NCBI RefSeq assembly: GCF_030161635.1
Contig: NZ_BSUO01000001.1
Location: 3,763,199-3,827,198 of the forward strand
Direction of reading: 5' to 3'
Source: Mobilicoccus caccae
GTDB taxonomy: Bacteria; Actinomycetota; Actinomycetes; Actinomycetales; Dermatophilaceae
Length of the DNA stretch: 64,000 nt
The notes under the pieces are model-generated. The model was not told the origin of the DNA and searched no databases. It was given only the letters and a program-made list of their open reading frames with translations. A program made the translations under genes and the position numbers. How positions within the stretch are numbered: the first letter of the stretch is position 1; each line of letters begins with the position of its first letter. Shown piece after piece: positions 36,263 to 46,050 of this stretch.

Positions 36263-36892
36263 ATGCCCGGCACCCGTACGAAACCCAGATTGAGCCGCAC
36301 CGATTGGATCGAGGGCGCCCTGGAGGTCGTGGCCGAGAGCGGACTGGACGCTCTGGCCGTCGAGCCCCTGGCCCGCAGGATGGGTGCCACCAAGGGGAGC
36401 TTCTACTGGCACTTCGCCGACCGCGGCGCCCTGCTGCAGGCCGTGCTCGACCACTGGCGGCAGGATGCGACGGCGCGCGTGATCACGGAGGTGGAGGCGA
36501 TCGAGCCCCGCCGACGATTGGAGTCCCTGCTCGAGCACTCCACGACGCCGGGCGAGGAGCGCCTCGAGCACGCCATCATCGCCGCCGCCGGACACGAGAC
36601 TCTCGGTGCACTGGTCGGCCCGGTCGTGGATGAGGTCCACTCCGCTCGGATCGACTACGTGGACCGGCTTCTTCGCGACCTCGGCCTGCCGCCGGACTCC
36701 GCCCGGACCCGCGCTCGGCTCGTCTATGCCGCCTACCTGGGCCACCTGATGCTGCTCAGCCGGTTGTCCGAGGGAACGCCCCGCGCCGACGTGCTGGACG
36801 ACTTCCGACGCGAGCTCCTGGTCCTCCTCCGAACCCCTGCCCCGTCCACCGCGATCCTCGACGACTTCTCAGCGGGGGCCACCTCCACGTGA
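36263..36892 (+). CDS. TetR-family transcriptional regulator 2
   Basis: 209 residues. Helix-turn-helix RTDWIEGALEVVAESGLDAL then MGATKGSFYWHFADRGALLQAVLDHW, the NalC/AcrR-like form. Ligand domain not assignable. Likely controls itself and the divergent SRPBCC gene through the paired operators. Confidence 0.92.
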   Translation: MPGTRTKPRLSRTDWIEGALEVVAESGLDALAVEPLARRMGATKGSFYWHFADRGALLQAVLDHWRQDATARVITEVEAIEPRRRLESLLEHSTTPGEERLEHAIIAAAGHETLGALVGPVVDEVHSARIDYVDRLLRDLGLPPDSARTRARLVYAAYLGHLMLLSRLSEGTPRADVLDDFRRELLVLLRTPAPSTAILDDFSAGATST

Positions 36893-36986
36893 AGGCGGCC
36901 CGCACTCGCGTGCGGTGCGGAGACGAACTCTCCCATGGTGGGATGGGCCATCGTCGACGATGGACCGAGAAGCGAGGACCGCGATC

Positions 36987-37361
36987 ATGAGCACATCGCT
37001 GGCATGGGCGGCCGCCGCCGTCAGTGTCATGACCTTTCTCGGCCATGTCTTCATAGGTGGTCCGCAGGTCGCCAGGCCCCTCCTCGACTCCGACGATCTG
37101 CCGACGCAGGCGAGATGGCTGGCCTACTTCTGCTGGCATGTGACCAGCCTGGTGGTGCTCGCCATGGGCGTCGGGTTCGCCGTCGTCGCAGTGCGAGGGC
37201 AGCATTCGGACCTGGCCGTCTTCCTCCCCACCCTCAGCGCGCTGATCTGGGCACTCAGCATCGGGATCACCGTGGTGGGAGGCCTGCCGCCACGCCGGAA
37301 CCCAGGGGTGTGGCTGTTCGGACTCATCACCCTTCTGGGTGCGACCTCGGCCGCCCTGTGA
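36987..37361 (+). CDS. hypothetical four-helix membrane protein
   Basis: 124 residues with helices LAWAAAAVSVMTFLGHVF, WLAYFCWHVTSLVVLAMGVGFA, LAVFLPTLSALIWALSIG and NPGVWLFGLITLLGA. Similar in layout to small DUF-type inner membrane proteins. ATG 36987 is chosen (GCGAGGA upstream); an ATG at 36960 is in frame. Confidence 0.7.
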   Translation: MSTSLAWAAAAVSVMTFLGHVFIGGPQVARPLLDSDDLPTQARWLAYFCWHVTSLVVLAMGVGFAVVAVRGQHSDLAVFLPTLSALIWALSIGITVVGGLPPRRNPGVWLFGLITLLGATSAAL

Positions 37362-37514
37362 CGCGCATGCGATCAGCACGCGGCAGGGTCCTGCCCTCGA
37401 TGTCCTGAAGGGAACCCGGAAGCAGATCTCAGGGCGGCGCTCGAACTGAACTCGACAACGTGAGGTCTCGTCGCTCTGTCAACGGCATGAGCGCATGCCT
37501 TGCCCAGGGCGGAC

Positions 37515-37526
37515 GTTACATGTAAC
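37515..37526. promoter_or_regulatory. palindrome upstream of the MazEF-like pair
   Basis: Perfect 12-bp palindrome GTTACATGTAAC, 9 bp before the antitoxin ATG. Candidate autoregulation site of the antitoxin or toxin-antitoxin complex. Confidence 0.6.
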
Positions 37527-37535
37527 TTCTTTGGT

Positions 37536-37739
37536 ATGTCTGTTCGTGAGCGCGTGAGCGCGTACCGGGCGCGGATGCGTGCGCAGGGACTCCGTCCTGT
37601 CCAGATCTGGGTTCCGGATGTGCGCGCGCCCGAGTTCGCTGCGGAAGCTCATCGGCAGTCGGCACTGGTCGCGGCGGCTGCGGGGGCCGCCACCGACATG
37701 GACTTCATCGAGGCGATCTCCGAAGACTGGGACGAATGA
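37536..37739 (+). CDS. MazE-like antitoxin (DUF3018)
   Basis: 67 residues beginning [20 protein letters not shown] then [17 protein letters not shown], the DUF3018 signature, with an acidic tail ([12 protein letters not shown]) expected to wrap the toxin. Stop overlaps the toxin start (ATGA). Confidence 0.9.
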   Translation: MSVRERVSAYRARMRAQGLRPVQIWVPDVRAPEFAAEAHRQSALVAAAAGAATDMDFIEAISEDWDE

Positions 37740-38062
37740 GACGGGGCGACATTGTCACCGTGGCCGGCGGTGTGTATGCCGGCAAGCCTCGACCGGCGCT
37801 CATCGTTCAAGACGACAGGTTCGACGCGACGGATTCACTCACCGTCTGCCCCTTCACCACCACCGAGGTGGAGGCCCCGCTACTTCGCGTGCTCGTACGG
37901 GCCGATGAGCACAGCGGCCTGAGTCGCGACTCCTACCTGATGGTGGACAAAGTGACCACGGTCCGGCGCAGCAACGCGCACTTGGTGATCGGTCGACTGG
38001 AAGCTACTACCCTCGTCGAGTTCGAGCGCCGACTGTTGGTCTTCCTCGGCTTCGGCAACTGA
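37736..38062 (+). CDS. MazF/PemK-family endoribonuclease toxin
   Basis: 108 residues. [23 protein letters not shown] is the conserved SH3-like barrel start with active-site Arg, [10 protein letters not shown] follows, and [16 protein letters not shown] the later strands. Cleaves mRNA when free. Coupled to the antitoxin. It sits 150 bp left of the IS1380 element that begins the island. Confidence 0.93.
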   Translation: MRRGDIVTVAGGVYAGKPRPALIVQDDRFDATDSLTVCPFTTTEVEAPLLRVLVRADEHSGLSRDSYLMVDKVTTVRRSNAHLVIGRLEATTLVEFERRLLVFLGFGN

Positions 38063-38212
38063 GCCCCAGAGGGCGGCACGCTGGGCGGCAGTCTGCCCGG
38101 GAGTAGCGGCGCTGCGGAGCCGTCTGCCGGTGCGGGGACGGGCATGGGGGTTCTGATGATGGTTGGGCATCTCAGGCAATCCCCTGGCTGGGGGTGATGC
38201 CGAGGCTCCGGT

Positions 38213-39869
38213 TAGCCCCGGTCTTTCATGACGGTGCCGACGACGGCATCGCTGCGTGGGGTGAGTCGATGACGGTGCGCGGGTACGACGTTGGGCCGGC
38301 TGGCGCTGCCGGGCTGCGGTTCTCCGGGTCGTGATGTCGTGGGCGGACGGGGGGTCAGGCGGGTTGTGGGATCGCGGCGATGTTGGCGAAGACTGCGACG
38401 ATCGCGGCCGCCCATGGCCACGACTCGGGTATCCGCAAGCGTCGTCGGCGGGCGCTGTGAGTCAGCCGGGCTGGGACGTGAAGGAAGCGGTAGCGCAGCG
38501 CTTTCGGCTCACACGCCGCCAGCGACTTCGCGTCTCCGGTCAGTGCGAGGAGCCGGGTCCATGCGGTCAGGTCGGCAGCGATCTGCACCAGCATCAGCCA
38601 CACCCGGTTGATCTCGAACTCCCGCGACGGGAACCGCCCCAGCCCCGAGTCCTTGGCGTGCCGGATCCGGTCCTCGACCCGAGCGTGCGCCCGATGCCGG
38701 GCCTCGAGGAAAGCCAGTTGTCCGGTCGTGGTGTTGGTGACGAAGGCTTGGTAGCGCCAGCCGTCACGTTCCTCGAACAGCGACAGTTGGGCGCCGGGAT
38801 GGGGTCGTTCGCGGCGCACGATGACGCGCATTCCGGTCGGCCAGCTGCTCAGGTCCAAGAGCCCGGTGAGCTCGGCGACGTCACCTCCTTCGCGGATCCC
38901 ACCGTCGGCGTCCAGTGCCGGGGTCCAGACCTTCTTCGGGACCAGGTCGATGGCGTCGCGGATCTTCTCGGTGACCGCGAAACCCACGCTGTACTCCACG
39001 CTGCGGCCACGGACCCGGTTCTGCTCGGTAAGCCAGTCCAGCAGCTTGTGCGATGCGCCCGCGCCGTCGGAGCGGATGAGCAGCTTCTTGCGGTGCGTGC
39101 CGGGGATCTGCGCGATCGCGTCGGTGAGGACCTCGATGTGGTCGGCGGCGGTGTTCGAGCCGGCATTGCCAGCGCGGAGCTTGGCGGCGAGGAACTCACT
39201 CGTGTTGTCGCACCACACCCCGAGTGGGTGGAACCCGAAGGTCCGCTTGAACGTGGCCGCCGCGTTCTCCTTCTCGCTGTGGCTGATCACGATGGTCGCG
39301 TCGGTATCGAGCACGATCAGATCGTCAAGATCGGTCCCGGCGACCTTGCTCGCCGGGACGCCGTCAGGCAGCTGGGACCAGACCTGGCGGCGGACCCGCG
39401 CCCGCGCGTTCTGGATCCTCTTCAACCGGCCAGGTGTGACCTCGTCCAGTGCCCGCCACACCGTCGGCGCCGACGCGACACGGCCCAGCACGCTGGACTG
39501 GTGGCGCAGCACGTCGATGTCGGCGATCGCCTCCCCGCCGTCGGCGAGCATCACCGCGACGTCGGTCAGCACCCTGCCGCGGTCGTGACCGGGGACGAAG
39601 TTGCGGCGGACCATCACCTTGGACAACTCGGACGTGAGGCCGACCCGGTCGGCCAGAAGGCGGGTGGCGACGCTGCCCGCATGGGCCACCACGCCGACAC
39701 CATCGGAGGTCACGGACAAGCCGGTAGACCACGAAGTACGCTTCACCTACGGAGTGCCTTCCGGTTCGGAGATCTTGAGTCGTCGCAAACCCAAGTTTCC
39801 CCTGCTGGACAGGCACTTCCGTGCTTCTACGCGCCGATCACACCCGAGTCTCGTGAACGATCCGGGCTA
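38213..39869 (-). mobile_element. IS1380-family insertion sequence, complete copy
   Basis: About 1657 bp. Left end TAGCCCCGGTCTTTCATGA (38213-) and the reverse complement of the right end, TAGCCCGGATCGTTCACGA (ending 39869), form imperfect inverted repeats. It carries one full transposase. The first 779 bp recur at 60110-60888 in the same orientation. I could not find a matching target duplication at the two flanks, so the right boundary may be off by a few bases. Confidence 0.75.
38355..39746 (-). CDS. IS1380-family transposase
   Basis: 463 residues, DDE transposase of the IS1380 group: LVLDTDATIVISHSEKENAA and SDGAGASHKLLDW hold the first two acidic residues, and the C-terminal third has the family pattern HRAHARVEDRIRHAKDSGLG with FPSREFEINRVWL. 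Length is normal and the frame is intact, so this copy may be active. Confidence 0.92.
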   Translation of the reverse strand: MKRTSWSTGLSVTSDGVGVVAHAGSVATRLLADRVGLTSELSKVMVRRNFVPGHDRGRVLTDVAVMLADGGEAIADIDVLRHQSSVLGRVASAPTVWRALDEVTPGRLKRIQNARARVRRQVWSQLPDGVPASKVAGTDLDDLIVLDTDATIVISHSEKENAAATFKRTFGFHPLGVWCDNTSEFLAAKLRAGNAGSNTAADHIEVLTDAIAQIPGTHRKKLLIRSDGAGASHKLLDWLTEQNRVRGRSVEYSVGFAVTEKIRDAIDLVPKKVWTPALDADGGIREGGDVAELTGLLDLSSWPTGMRVIVRRERPHPGAQLSLFEERDGWRYQAFVTNTTTGQLAFLEARHRAHARVEDRIRHAKDSGLGRFPSREFEINRVWLMLVQIAADLTAWTRLLALTGDAKSLAACEPKALRYRFLHVPARLTHSARRRRLRIPESWPWAAAIVAVFANIAAIPQPA

Positions 39870-40110
39870 GCCGCAATTGTTTCCTGCCGCCGGGGGTTGT
39901 GCTCACCACGTACCCCGTCCAATCCCACTCTTCTGGCTCATCGAGGTCCTTCTTCTCGTCGAAGACCTTGTATACGTAGCGGGATGGGTGACCTGCGTCT
40001 CGTCCCCATCGGGCGACAAAGCTGCGATATGCGTAGACACGGTCAGGATGTCTGCCCTTGGCCCACACGACCTCGTTGCCCTCGTTGAGCTTCTCGAAGA
40101 CGATCGGCAC
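39838..40110 (-). CDS. small hypothetical protein ending at the IS edge
   Basis: 90 residues, charged and Trp/Tyr-rich (VVWAKGRHPDRVYAYRSFVA, DEPEEWDWTGYVVSTTPGGR). The final residues ARIVHETRV are read from the IS1380 right end, so the native C-terminus may be replaced. No family recognised. A poly-C/poly-A-poor upstream gives little promoter evidence. Confidence 0.55.
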   Translation of the reverse strand: MPIVFEKLNEGNEVVWAKGRHPDRVYAYRSFVARWGRDAGHPSRYVYKVFDEKKDLDEPEEWDWTGYVVSTTPGGRKQLRLARIVHETRV

Positions 40111-40813
40111 GTTTCACCCCCTCACGAACCACTAGTCAACAGCGTAACTCCGATAGCCACTAACCTAAGGGGATGCGTTGTCTGGAGGCTGGAAGAAGTC
40201 GAACGACCCTGGGTGCAACCCCGTGCTTCTCGCGAAGGGTGCCGGTTGAGCGCTGCCATCTCGATCGAGACGGCCCGCCTCTGCCTCCGGCGGCATCCCA
40301 ACCGACCTGCTCACCTTCCTCGTGGTCAGGGTCGGCCCGCCCGAGTCCGAACTCTCGTCGGCGCCAACGCGCACGACCAGCAGCGTCGGGCATTCACCGC
40401 CACCCTCACCACGTACAAGTGGTCCAAGAGCGCGTCGGTGCTGGTGAGGACTTTTCCGCCCGACCATGCACGTCTTGAGAAGAACATTCGGCCCTGGGCG
40501 GCCAGCTCCGGTACGGGGGATAGAAAAAGCGCCTTCGTGACCAAGACGCTCATGCTGTTCATTGCATTTCACCGCAAGCAGCCGAGACGATCCTGGGTGG
40601 GGTCGCCACGACGGGTTTCCACCTGACCCTCAGGTCAGCGATGACCTGGCTCAGGGCGGCGTGGGTGGTTTTTTTGGGAACTAGCCCGAGAGGGTACCCA
40701 GCAGTCAGGTTGCTGGAAGGTCTTCGGGGACTGGCGTTGCGGATCGCAAACCGGCCGCACGTAACGCCGGACGCCTCCGCCCGATGGGGTCCAGGGACGC
40801 GGAAGGAATCGAC
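40111..40813. other. 700-bp region without a confident gene
   Basis: Base composition is less GC-rich than its surroundings. A plus-strand frame at about 40365-40590 reads DQQRRAFTATLTTYKWSKSA and continues with natural-looking residues (FVTKTLMLFIAFHRK), but has no plausible start, so it could be a remnant of a lost gene. A TTTTTTGGGAACT stretch occurs at 40670-40683. Confidence 0.4.
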
Positions 40814-42055
40814 ATGACCGGTGACGTGCAGGCGATCCGTGGTGAGGACGGGCTCCTCCTGATCGGTGAGGCTGAGGATGTGGAGCGTCTCGTCGAGGCG
40901 GAAGGGTGGCGTGCCCGCACGCTCGACTCGGCGGCGATGACCCGGTTGACCGGTCTGGCGGCGGCGGGTCTGCACGGGGGCGCCGCGTTGGCGGCGGGAT
41001 CGGGGCGGTGGGTGCAGCTGACGGCCGAGTCGGCGCAGAAGGTCTCCGAGATGGGGCTTTCTATCAGCTCCACGACGGGGAACGCCACCGGCGTGTTCCG
41101 GAACGCAGCGGGGCAGATCGCGGGTCACGCCGAGTTCGTCCCCAACCCCGCAATGTTGGCCAACCCCGCCGTTCTTGGTGGCGCGGCGGGTGTCATGGCG
41201 CAGGTGGCGCTGCAGCAGGCGATCTCCGAACTGCGCGACTACCTCGTCGTCATCGACGCCAAACTCGACGACCTACTCCGACGCCAGAAGGACGACATCC
41301 TCGCCGACCTCATCGGCGTCGGCATGCTCATCGAGGAGGCCTGCGCGATCCGCGATGAGGTGGGGTATGTCTCCGACATCACGTGGTCGAAGCTGCAGAG
41401 CGCACCCATGGGCCTCGCCCACGGACGCGCCTATGCCATACGCCAGATCGAGCACCTCACCGAGCAGGTGCGGGAGGCGGACTCCTTCTCGGCGCGGTCG
41501 GATGCGGTGAAGGCCGCGCGGGACGAGATGCGTGAGTGGCTGGCGGTGCTCGCCCAGACGACTCTGTTCCAGGACTCCCTCAGCGTCCTCGAGATCGAAC
41601 GCGTCCTCGACGCCGCCCCCGAAGACGTCCCGCAGCACCGGCGGGCACTTCAGACGGTCCGAGAATCGCAGATCGCCGGCGTCGCCGCTCTGTTCGACCG
41701 CGTCGCGGACACGATGCAAGCGGCGGCGCAGGACGCCAACGGCAAGGTGCTCCTCCATCCCCGAACCGCGGCCGGGATCGTCACGTCGGCCAACAGCATG
41801 GTCGCCGACGTCGCCCTACTCCGCAGCAAGCTGGGCTTCGACGCCGCCGACAGCTCGATCGAAGCACGCCGTTGGGCTGCTGCCGCCGCTGACCTGCGCG
41901 ATGCAGCAGTCGAGCGAAGCACCGACCAGCTCGACGCCCTCCGGCGGTTCGGCGATACCGCGGGCAACCGCGTCCGGGGCACGGCGCGTTCGCTTCGCGC
42001 TGTCCCCCGGGTACGCAAATCCCGCGAGCTGCCCCGCGGCGAGGCCGGGCAGTAG
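40814..42055 (+). CDS. hypothetical protein, helical, possibly membrane-inserting
   Basis: 413 residues from ATG 40814 (GGAAGGAA upstream). Starts TGDVQAIRGEDGLLLIGEAE, has a Gly/Ala-rich stretch AVLGGAAGVMAQVALQQAIS, then a coiled coil LRDYLVVIDAKLDDLLRRQK and long helices up to an Arg-rich tail. The mix of an amphipathic Ala/Gly hairpin and coiled coil resembles pore-forming or membrane-associated helper proteins, but no family is recognised. Located just right of IS1380 and left of McrBC, at the edge of a defence-rich stretch. Confidence 0.7.
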   Translation: MTGDVQAIRGEDGLLLIGEAEDVERLVEAEGWRARTLDSAAMTRLTGLAAAGLHGGAALAAGSGRWVQLTAESAQKVSEMGLSISSTTGNATGVFRNAAGQIAGHAEFVPNPAMLANPAVLGGAAGVMAQVALQQAISELRDYLVVIDAKLDDLLRRQKDDILADLIGVGMLIEEACAIRDEVGYVSDITWSKLQSAPMGLAHGRAYAIRQIEHLTEQVREADSFSARSDAVKAARDEMREWLAVLAQTTLFQDSLSVLEIERVLDAAPEDVPQHRRALQTVRESQIAGVAALFDRVADTMQAAAQDANGKVLLHPRTAAGIVTSANSMVADVALLRSKLGFDAADSSIEARRWAAAAADLRDAAVERSTDQLDALRRFGDTAGNRVRGTARSLRAVPRVRKSRELPRGEAGQ

Positions 42056-42197
42056 CGGATTCCTCCGTACTACGGAATCACGAGGGCGAAAGTTCCTACA
42101 CGTGCGGCAGGTGTGTTGCGGGTGCTGCTTGGTTGACCGGTGGCGGGATGGGTGCCTCACGTCCGACACGTGTCGCGTGCCCGAGGCGGGCGGGTTC

Positions 42198-43250
42198 TCA
42201 CGCGCTGAGCCAGGTGAGAACCCCTTCCAGATCCTCGCGCAGCGCAGCCCACGGCAGGCCGAGGTCCAGAGTCCGGGCGCCGATACGGTTGCCCTGGATC
42301 ACGGCGTCGAGATCGGGCTGCGTCGTGGCGTCGGTCTTGGCGTAGAGGAGCATCCCGCTCACGGAGCCGTCACCCTGGCGGTCGGCGTTCTTGGTGTACG
42401 CGAGGACCTGGTAGAGGTTCGCCGAGTGCACGCTCAGTTTGCCGTAGGCCCCGGACTGCATCGAGGTGCCGTAGTACTTCGCGTCGATGATCAAGGCACG
42501 GTCCGGACCGCGCAGGGTCACGTCGGTGCGCATGGCCGGCAACTGTTCGACCCCGAACGAGGCCTCGCTGTCGTAATCCCATTCGACCGCCCGCGCAGCC
42601 GGTGACAGCTCCGGATGATGGAACGCGTAGTACTCCCGGATGAAGCGCTCATACAGGGTGCTCATCGCCTCGTCATTGAGCCACCCCGACAAGACGGCGT
42701 CGCCCGATTCCTCGGTCATCAGCAGACCCCGCACCACCAGCTCGCACACTCCCAACAGCATCCGGTACGACGCGGTGGCACGGTGATAGCTGAATCGACT
42801 CCACTGGATCTGCGACGGTGCGATCAGCGTGACGGCCTCCAGGTACGGCAAGAGGCGACGCAGCGCTTCCTTGCGGGCCGGCCCGACCTGACCGCGCCGG
42901 AGCAGCAGGACGACGACCGACTTCAAGGCGCGGTTCAGCGGTGTGTCCGGCTCGAACTCGTCAAAAGAGCAGACAACGCTCCCCGGAGACACCGCGCGAC
43001 CCATGGCGGTTCGACTCACATCGATGCGGCCACGGACCCCGAGGAGCTGCTCCTCACGGCGCAGGTAGTCATGATGAAGCCCGCGCTTCACCTGAGCCGA
43101 CAACCCCTGGGCCAGGATCTCCGCGAACAAGTCGTGCAGATGGTCGAAGCGTTCCGTCTCGGCAGGCCCCGAATCCGTCGCCCGGAGCGCCCTGAAGGCG
43201 TACGCCATCATCACGTAGACGTTCCGGATGACGATCGAGCGGTCCTTCAC
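42198..43250 (-). CDS. mcrC: McrC-family type IV restriction subunit
   Basis: 350 residues from GTG 43250, overlapping the McrB stop. N-terminal RNVYVMMAYAFRAL, then the PD-(D/E)XK nuclease core: MRTDVTLRGPDRALIIDAKYYG with catalytic Asp and D-A-K, and LYQVLAYTKNADRQG. Cleaves DNA together with the McrB motor at modified cytosines. Longer upstream readings in the same frame run inside mcrB and are false. Confidence 0.92.
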   Translation of the reverse strand: MKDRSIVIRNVYVMMAYAFRALRATDSGPAETERFDHLHDLFAEILAQGLSAQVKRGLHHDYLRREEQLLGVRGRIDVSRTAMGRAVSPGSVVCSFDEFEPDTPLNRALKSVVVLLLRRGQVGPARKEALRRLLPYLEAVTLIAPSQIQWSRFSYHRATASYRMLLGVCELVVRGLLMTEESGDAVLSGWLNDEAMSTLYERFIREYYAFHHPELSPAARAVEWDYDSEASFGVEQLPAMRTDVTLRGPDRALIIDAKYYGTSMQSGAYGKLSVHSANLYQVLAYTKNADRQGDGSVSGMLLYAKTDATTQPDLDAVIQGNRIGARTLDLGLPWAALREDLEGVLTWLSA

Positions 43251-45496
43251 TGCACCGCAGCCCGCAACTTCGACGACCACTCCTGCACCCGGGCCGCCTC
43301 GTCGAACCAGTACTCCTCCAGGAGCGGGATGAGCTCGTCCTCGACGACCGACGACAACCAGCTGTCGTCCACCGAGACGTCCGTCGGGCACGACAAGAAG
43401 CTGTGGCCGATCTCGAAGCCGCGGCCGAGCGCCGGGTCGTCGGCGATGGCCGCGTTGAGGGAGACGACCGTCTCGACGAGGCGATCCAGCGTCGGGCTGC
43501 CCGCCTCGCTCTGCCATGCCGTGAAGCCGTCGGAGGTGAAACCGGGGCGCATCTCGAAGAACCCGAACCGCCGGCGCAACGCGTAGTCGAGCACCGCCAG
43601 GCTGCGGTCGGCGGTGTTCATCATCCCGATGAGGAACACGTTCGGCGGCACCGAGAATGTCTCGTTCTTGTACAGCAGTCGCAGCTCGTGCCCACGCTTG
43701 TCTGCCTCGATGAGCATGAGCAGCTCACCGAAGATCTTGGAGATGTTGCCGCGGTTGATCTCGTCGACGATGAAGAAATACGAGTGCTCCGGGTCGTCAG
43801 CGGCACGATTGCAGAAGCGGTAGAACGGCCCCTCCGCCAACATGAACCCGCCCGACTCCGTGGGTCGGTACCCCATCATGAAATCCTCGTACGAGTAGCT
43901 CTGATGGAACTGCACCACCTGCACCCGGCTCGGGTCCTTCGCGCCGATGATCGAATACGCCAGCCGCTTGGCCGCGAACGTCTTCCCGACCCCCGGCGGG
44001 CCGGCCAAGATGACGTTCTTCTTCCGCAGCAGCAGGGAAGACAGACGCTTGTATCCCGACTCGGGCAGGTAGACCTCGCTGAGGAAGCTCCCCTTGTCGT
44101 AGGGAGGCGTGGGGGGAGGCTTGGGAGGTTCATGCTCGTCCTCCGGGCCCACCACCAGAGCCTCCAGCTTGTCGACGTAGTCGTGATACCGGGTGATGTC
44201 GGTCAGAGTCTTCATGGCGGCGTCCCCGGGATGTGGCCACGAGCCCTTGTGCGTCCACTCGACCGACCGAACGTGACGGTGCTCCGCACGATCGGGCTCG
44301 TAGCGCGGACCTGATGTCACCACCCCGCGGCCGACGATCTCGCTGCGACCACGCTTGGCAAAGACGACGTCACCTTCGGTCATCTCGTGCTGGAACTGCC
44401 ACAGCGCCAGCACGACGTTTCGCATCGATCCACCAGAACCATCAGGGTCCAATGCCTGCCGGATGGCCTCTCGGGACGAGAACTGTGCCAGATCCCCCAC
44501 GCCGTCCCAGCCGATCCCCATGAGCCCCTTCTCGGAGAACTCGGGCCATGCGAACGCCTTCTCGCCGGGTGAGTAGAGCCAGTAGTGCGTCTCGCGCGGC
44601 TCCTGTCCCCCTCCGCCTTGTTCATCATCGTCTTGCTCTTCGTCGCCAGGCGAGGCCGGTGCTTTGCGCCACAGTTCGTCGACGCCCGGGGACCAGAAGT
44701 GGAAGGTACCCTGCTTCTCCGCGGCCAGCACTCCGCGGATCGCATACAGGTCGCGGTCGACAGCGTCGGGGCCGTCGCCGGAACCGCCACCGATCCGGTT
44801 CCTGAGTCCATCCCGGATCAGCTTCTTCATCTGGCCCGACGAGATGGGCTCGAACGCATCCGGCGCGGCGAGAAACTGCAGCGCATTGCGGATGTCCGCC
44901 TGATCGGAGTCGACGGCCAGCATCTGTCGCTGCAGTTGCCAGGGGTCTTGTCGAGCGGCCTCGCGGTCGGGCTCGGGCAGGTTCGCCCAATGCCGGACGA
45001 ACGTGGCCGCCCAGATGATGTGCTTCCACAGCGCGCCGTTGTACGCCTGCCCGGGATTGAAGCCCGCCTCCCCCGACGGACGCTGGAGACTCGCGGACAT
45101 GGCCTCAGGAATATGGACCGTTTCACCCAGGGGCGCGAGGACGCGCTCGACGTGCTCGCGTCGGGTCTTCGGGATCGCCGCCCGGACAGGCTGTTCACGC
45201 AGGAACACGAGCTCCGCGGCCAGGAGGACCACCGCGCGGGGAGCGCCCGCGAGCTGAACGTCGAACTTGTCCCACTGGCCGCTCTCGGTCCCCATGATCG
45301 GGTTGTCTTGCACCCGTGCCCGCAGGTCCTCGGCGGCTTCCGCAGTCCAGATCACGGTCTCCGGATCGATCGTCGACCGCCCGTCGCCGAGCATGTGGGA
45401 GATCAGCCCGCTGACCTCGCGGGCGATCTGCATGTCCGGTTCCGGCCGGGAGCGTGCCAGGGCCGCGGCCTGCGTGGGGTCCATGTCCGACTGCAT
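43247..45496 (-). CDS. mcrB: McrB-family AAA+ motor with EVE-like domain
   Basis: 749 residues from ATG 45496. N-terminal target-recognition region of about 290 residues, then an EVE/YTH-like fold (HYWLYSPGEKAFAWPEFSEK to EMTEGDVVFAKRGRSEIVGRG) that would bind a modified base, then the GTPase-type AAA+ domain: Walker A ILAGPPGVGKTFAAKRLA, Walker B FFIVDEINRGNISKIFGE, and MMNTADRSLAVLDYALRRRF. The four-base overlap with mcrC shows coupling. The EVE-like reader suggests specificity for modified cytosine or a bulky phage base. Confidence 0.92.
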   Translation of the reverse strand: MQSDMDPTQAAALARSRPEPDMQIAREVSGLISHMLGDGRSTIDPETVIWTAEAAEDLRARVQDNPIMGTESGQWDKFDVQLAGAPRAVVLLAAELVFLREQPVRAAIPKTRREHVERVLAPLGETVHIPEAMSASLQRPSGEAGFNPGQAYNGALWKHIIWAATFVRHWANLPEPDREAARQDPWQLQRQMLAVDSDQADIRNALQFLAAPDAFEPISSGQMKKLIRDGLRNRIGGGSGDGPDAVDRDLYAIRGVLAAEKQGTFHFWSPGVDELWRKAPASPGDEEQDDDEQGGGGQEPRETHYWLYSPGEKAFAWPEFSEKGLMGIGWDGVGDLAQFSSREAIRQALDPDGSGGSMRNVVLALWQFQHEMTEGDVVFAKRGRSEIVGRGVVTSGPRYEPDRAEHRHVRSVEWTHKGSWPHPGDAAMKTLTDITRYHDYVDKLEALVVGPEDEHEPPKPPPTPPYDKGSFLSEVYLPESGYKRLSSLLLRKKNVILAGPPGVGKTFAAKRLAYSIIGAKDPSRVQVVQFHQSYSYEDFMMGYRPTESGGFMLAEGPFYRFCNRAADDPEHSYFFIVDEINRGNISKIFGELLMLIEADKRGHELRLLYKNETFSVPPNVFLIGMMNTADRSLAVLDYALRRRFGFFEMRPGFTSDGFTAWQSEAGSPTLDRLVETVVSLNAAIADDPALGRGFEIGHSFLSCPTDVSVDDSWLSSVVEDELIPLLEEYWFDEAARVQEWSSKLRAAVQ

Positions 45497-45588
45497 GATC
45501 CCAGTCTCCGCTACCGTCCCCGCCGCTGTCCGGGCGCGGGGGGCACCCTTTCCTTCAGCCGCACGGGGTATTTCCCGATCCTTGGTGT

Positions 45589-46050
45589 ATGACCACGCCA
45601 CCACCCGTACGGCCCCGTCGATACCTCGGCGAAATCCTCGAGGACGCCGACTTCGTGCCCGAGGACGTCCTCGTCATCCGGCACGCCTACAAGGCAGACG
45701 GGCTGCGCAGCGCCGCGGACGTCACCCCCGACGCCGTCCGCGCCTACACACGCGGACAACTCCTCACCGGCGGCAAATTCCCGGCCGACCCGCCCCGCTG
45801 GTGGATCGTGTTCATCCCGGACACCGGCAACCGTGCCCGCCTGTACACGGTGTACGAGAACCACGGCGAACTCGAAACCGAGCGCACCGATACCGACCGC
45901 TACTTCGACCTGCGGGAGACGGACATCCTCGCCGATCAGCGTGACCACTTGGTCATCGAGTGGGGCAAAGACCCCATCAACTGGGTCAAGAGCGGCTACA
46001 GGGCATGGACGATGCAGGTCGTGGAGGCTGGTTCTCAAGGCGTCCGTTGA
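45589..46050 (+). CDS. hypothetical protein, divergent from McrBC
   Basis: 153 residues: YLGEILEDADFVPEDVLVIR then HAYKADGLRSAADVTPDAVR and KFPADPPRWWIVFIPDTGNR. This arrangement resembles the N-terminal part of some actinobacterial proteins that continue into a GIY-YIG nuclease, but no nuclease part follows here. It shares a 90-bp divergent promoter region with mcrB. Possibly part of the restriction module; low certainty. Confidence 0.65.
   Translation: MTTPPPVRPRRYLGEILEDADFVPEDVLVIRHAYKADGLRSAADVTPDAVRAYTRGQLLTGGKFPADPPRWWIVFIPDTGNRARLYTVYENHGELETERTDTDRYFDLRETDILADQRDHLVIEWGKDPINWVKSGYRAWTMQVVEAGSQGVR

Noticed and set aside
40165..40572. 135-residue minus frame
   Set aside because: No family features, no ribosome site, and atypical composition; left as part of a gene-free stretch.
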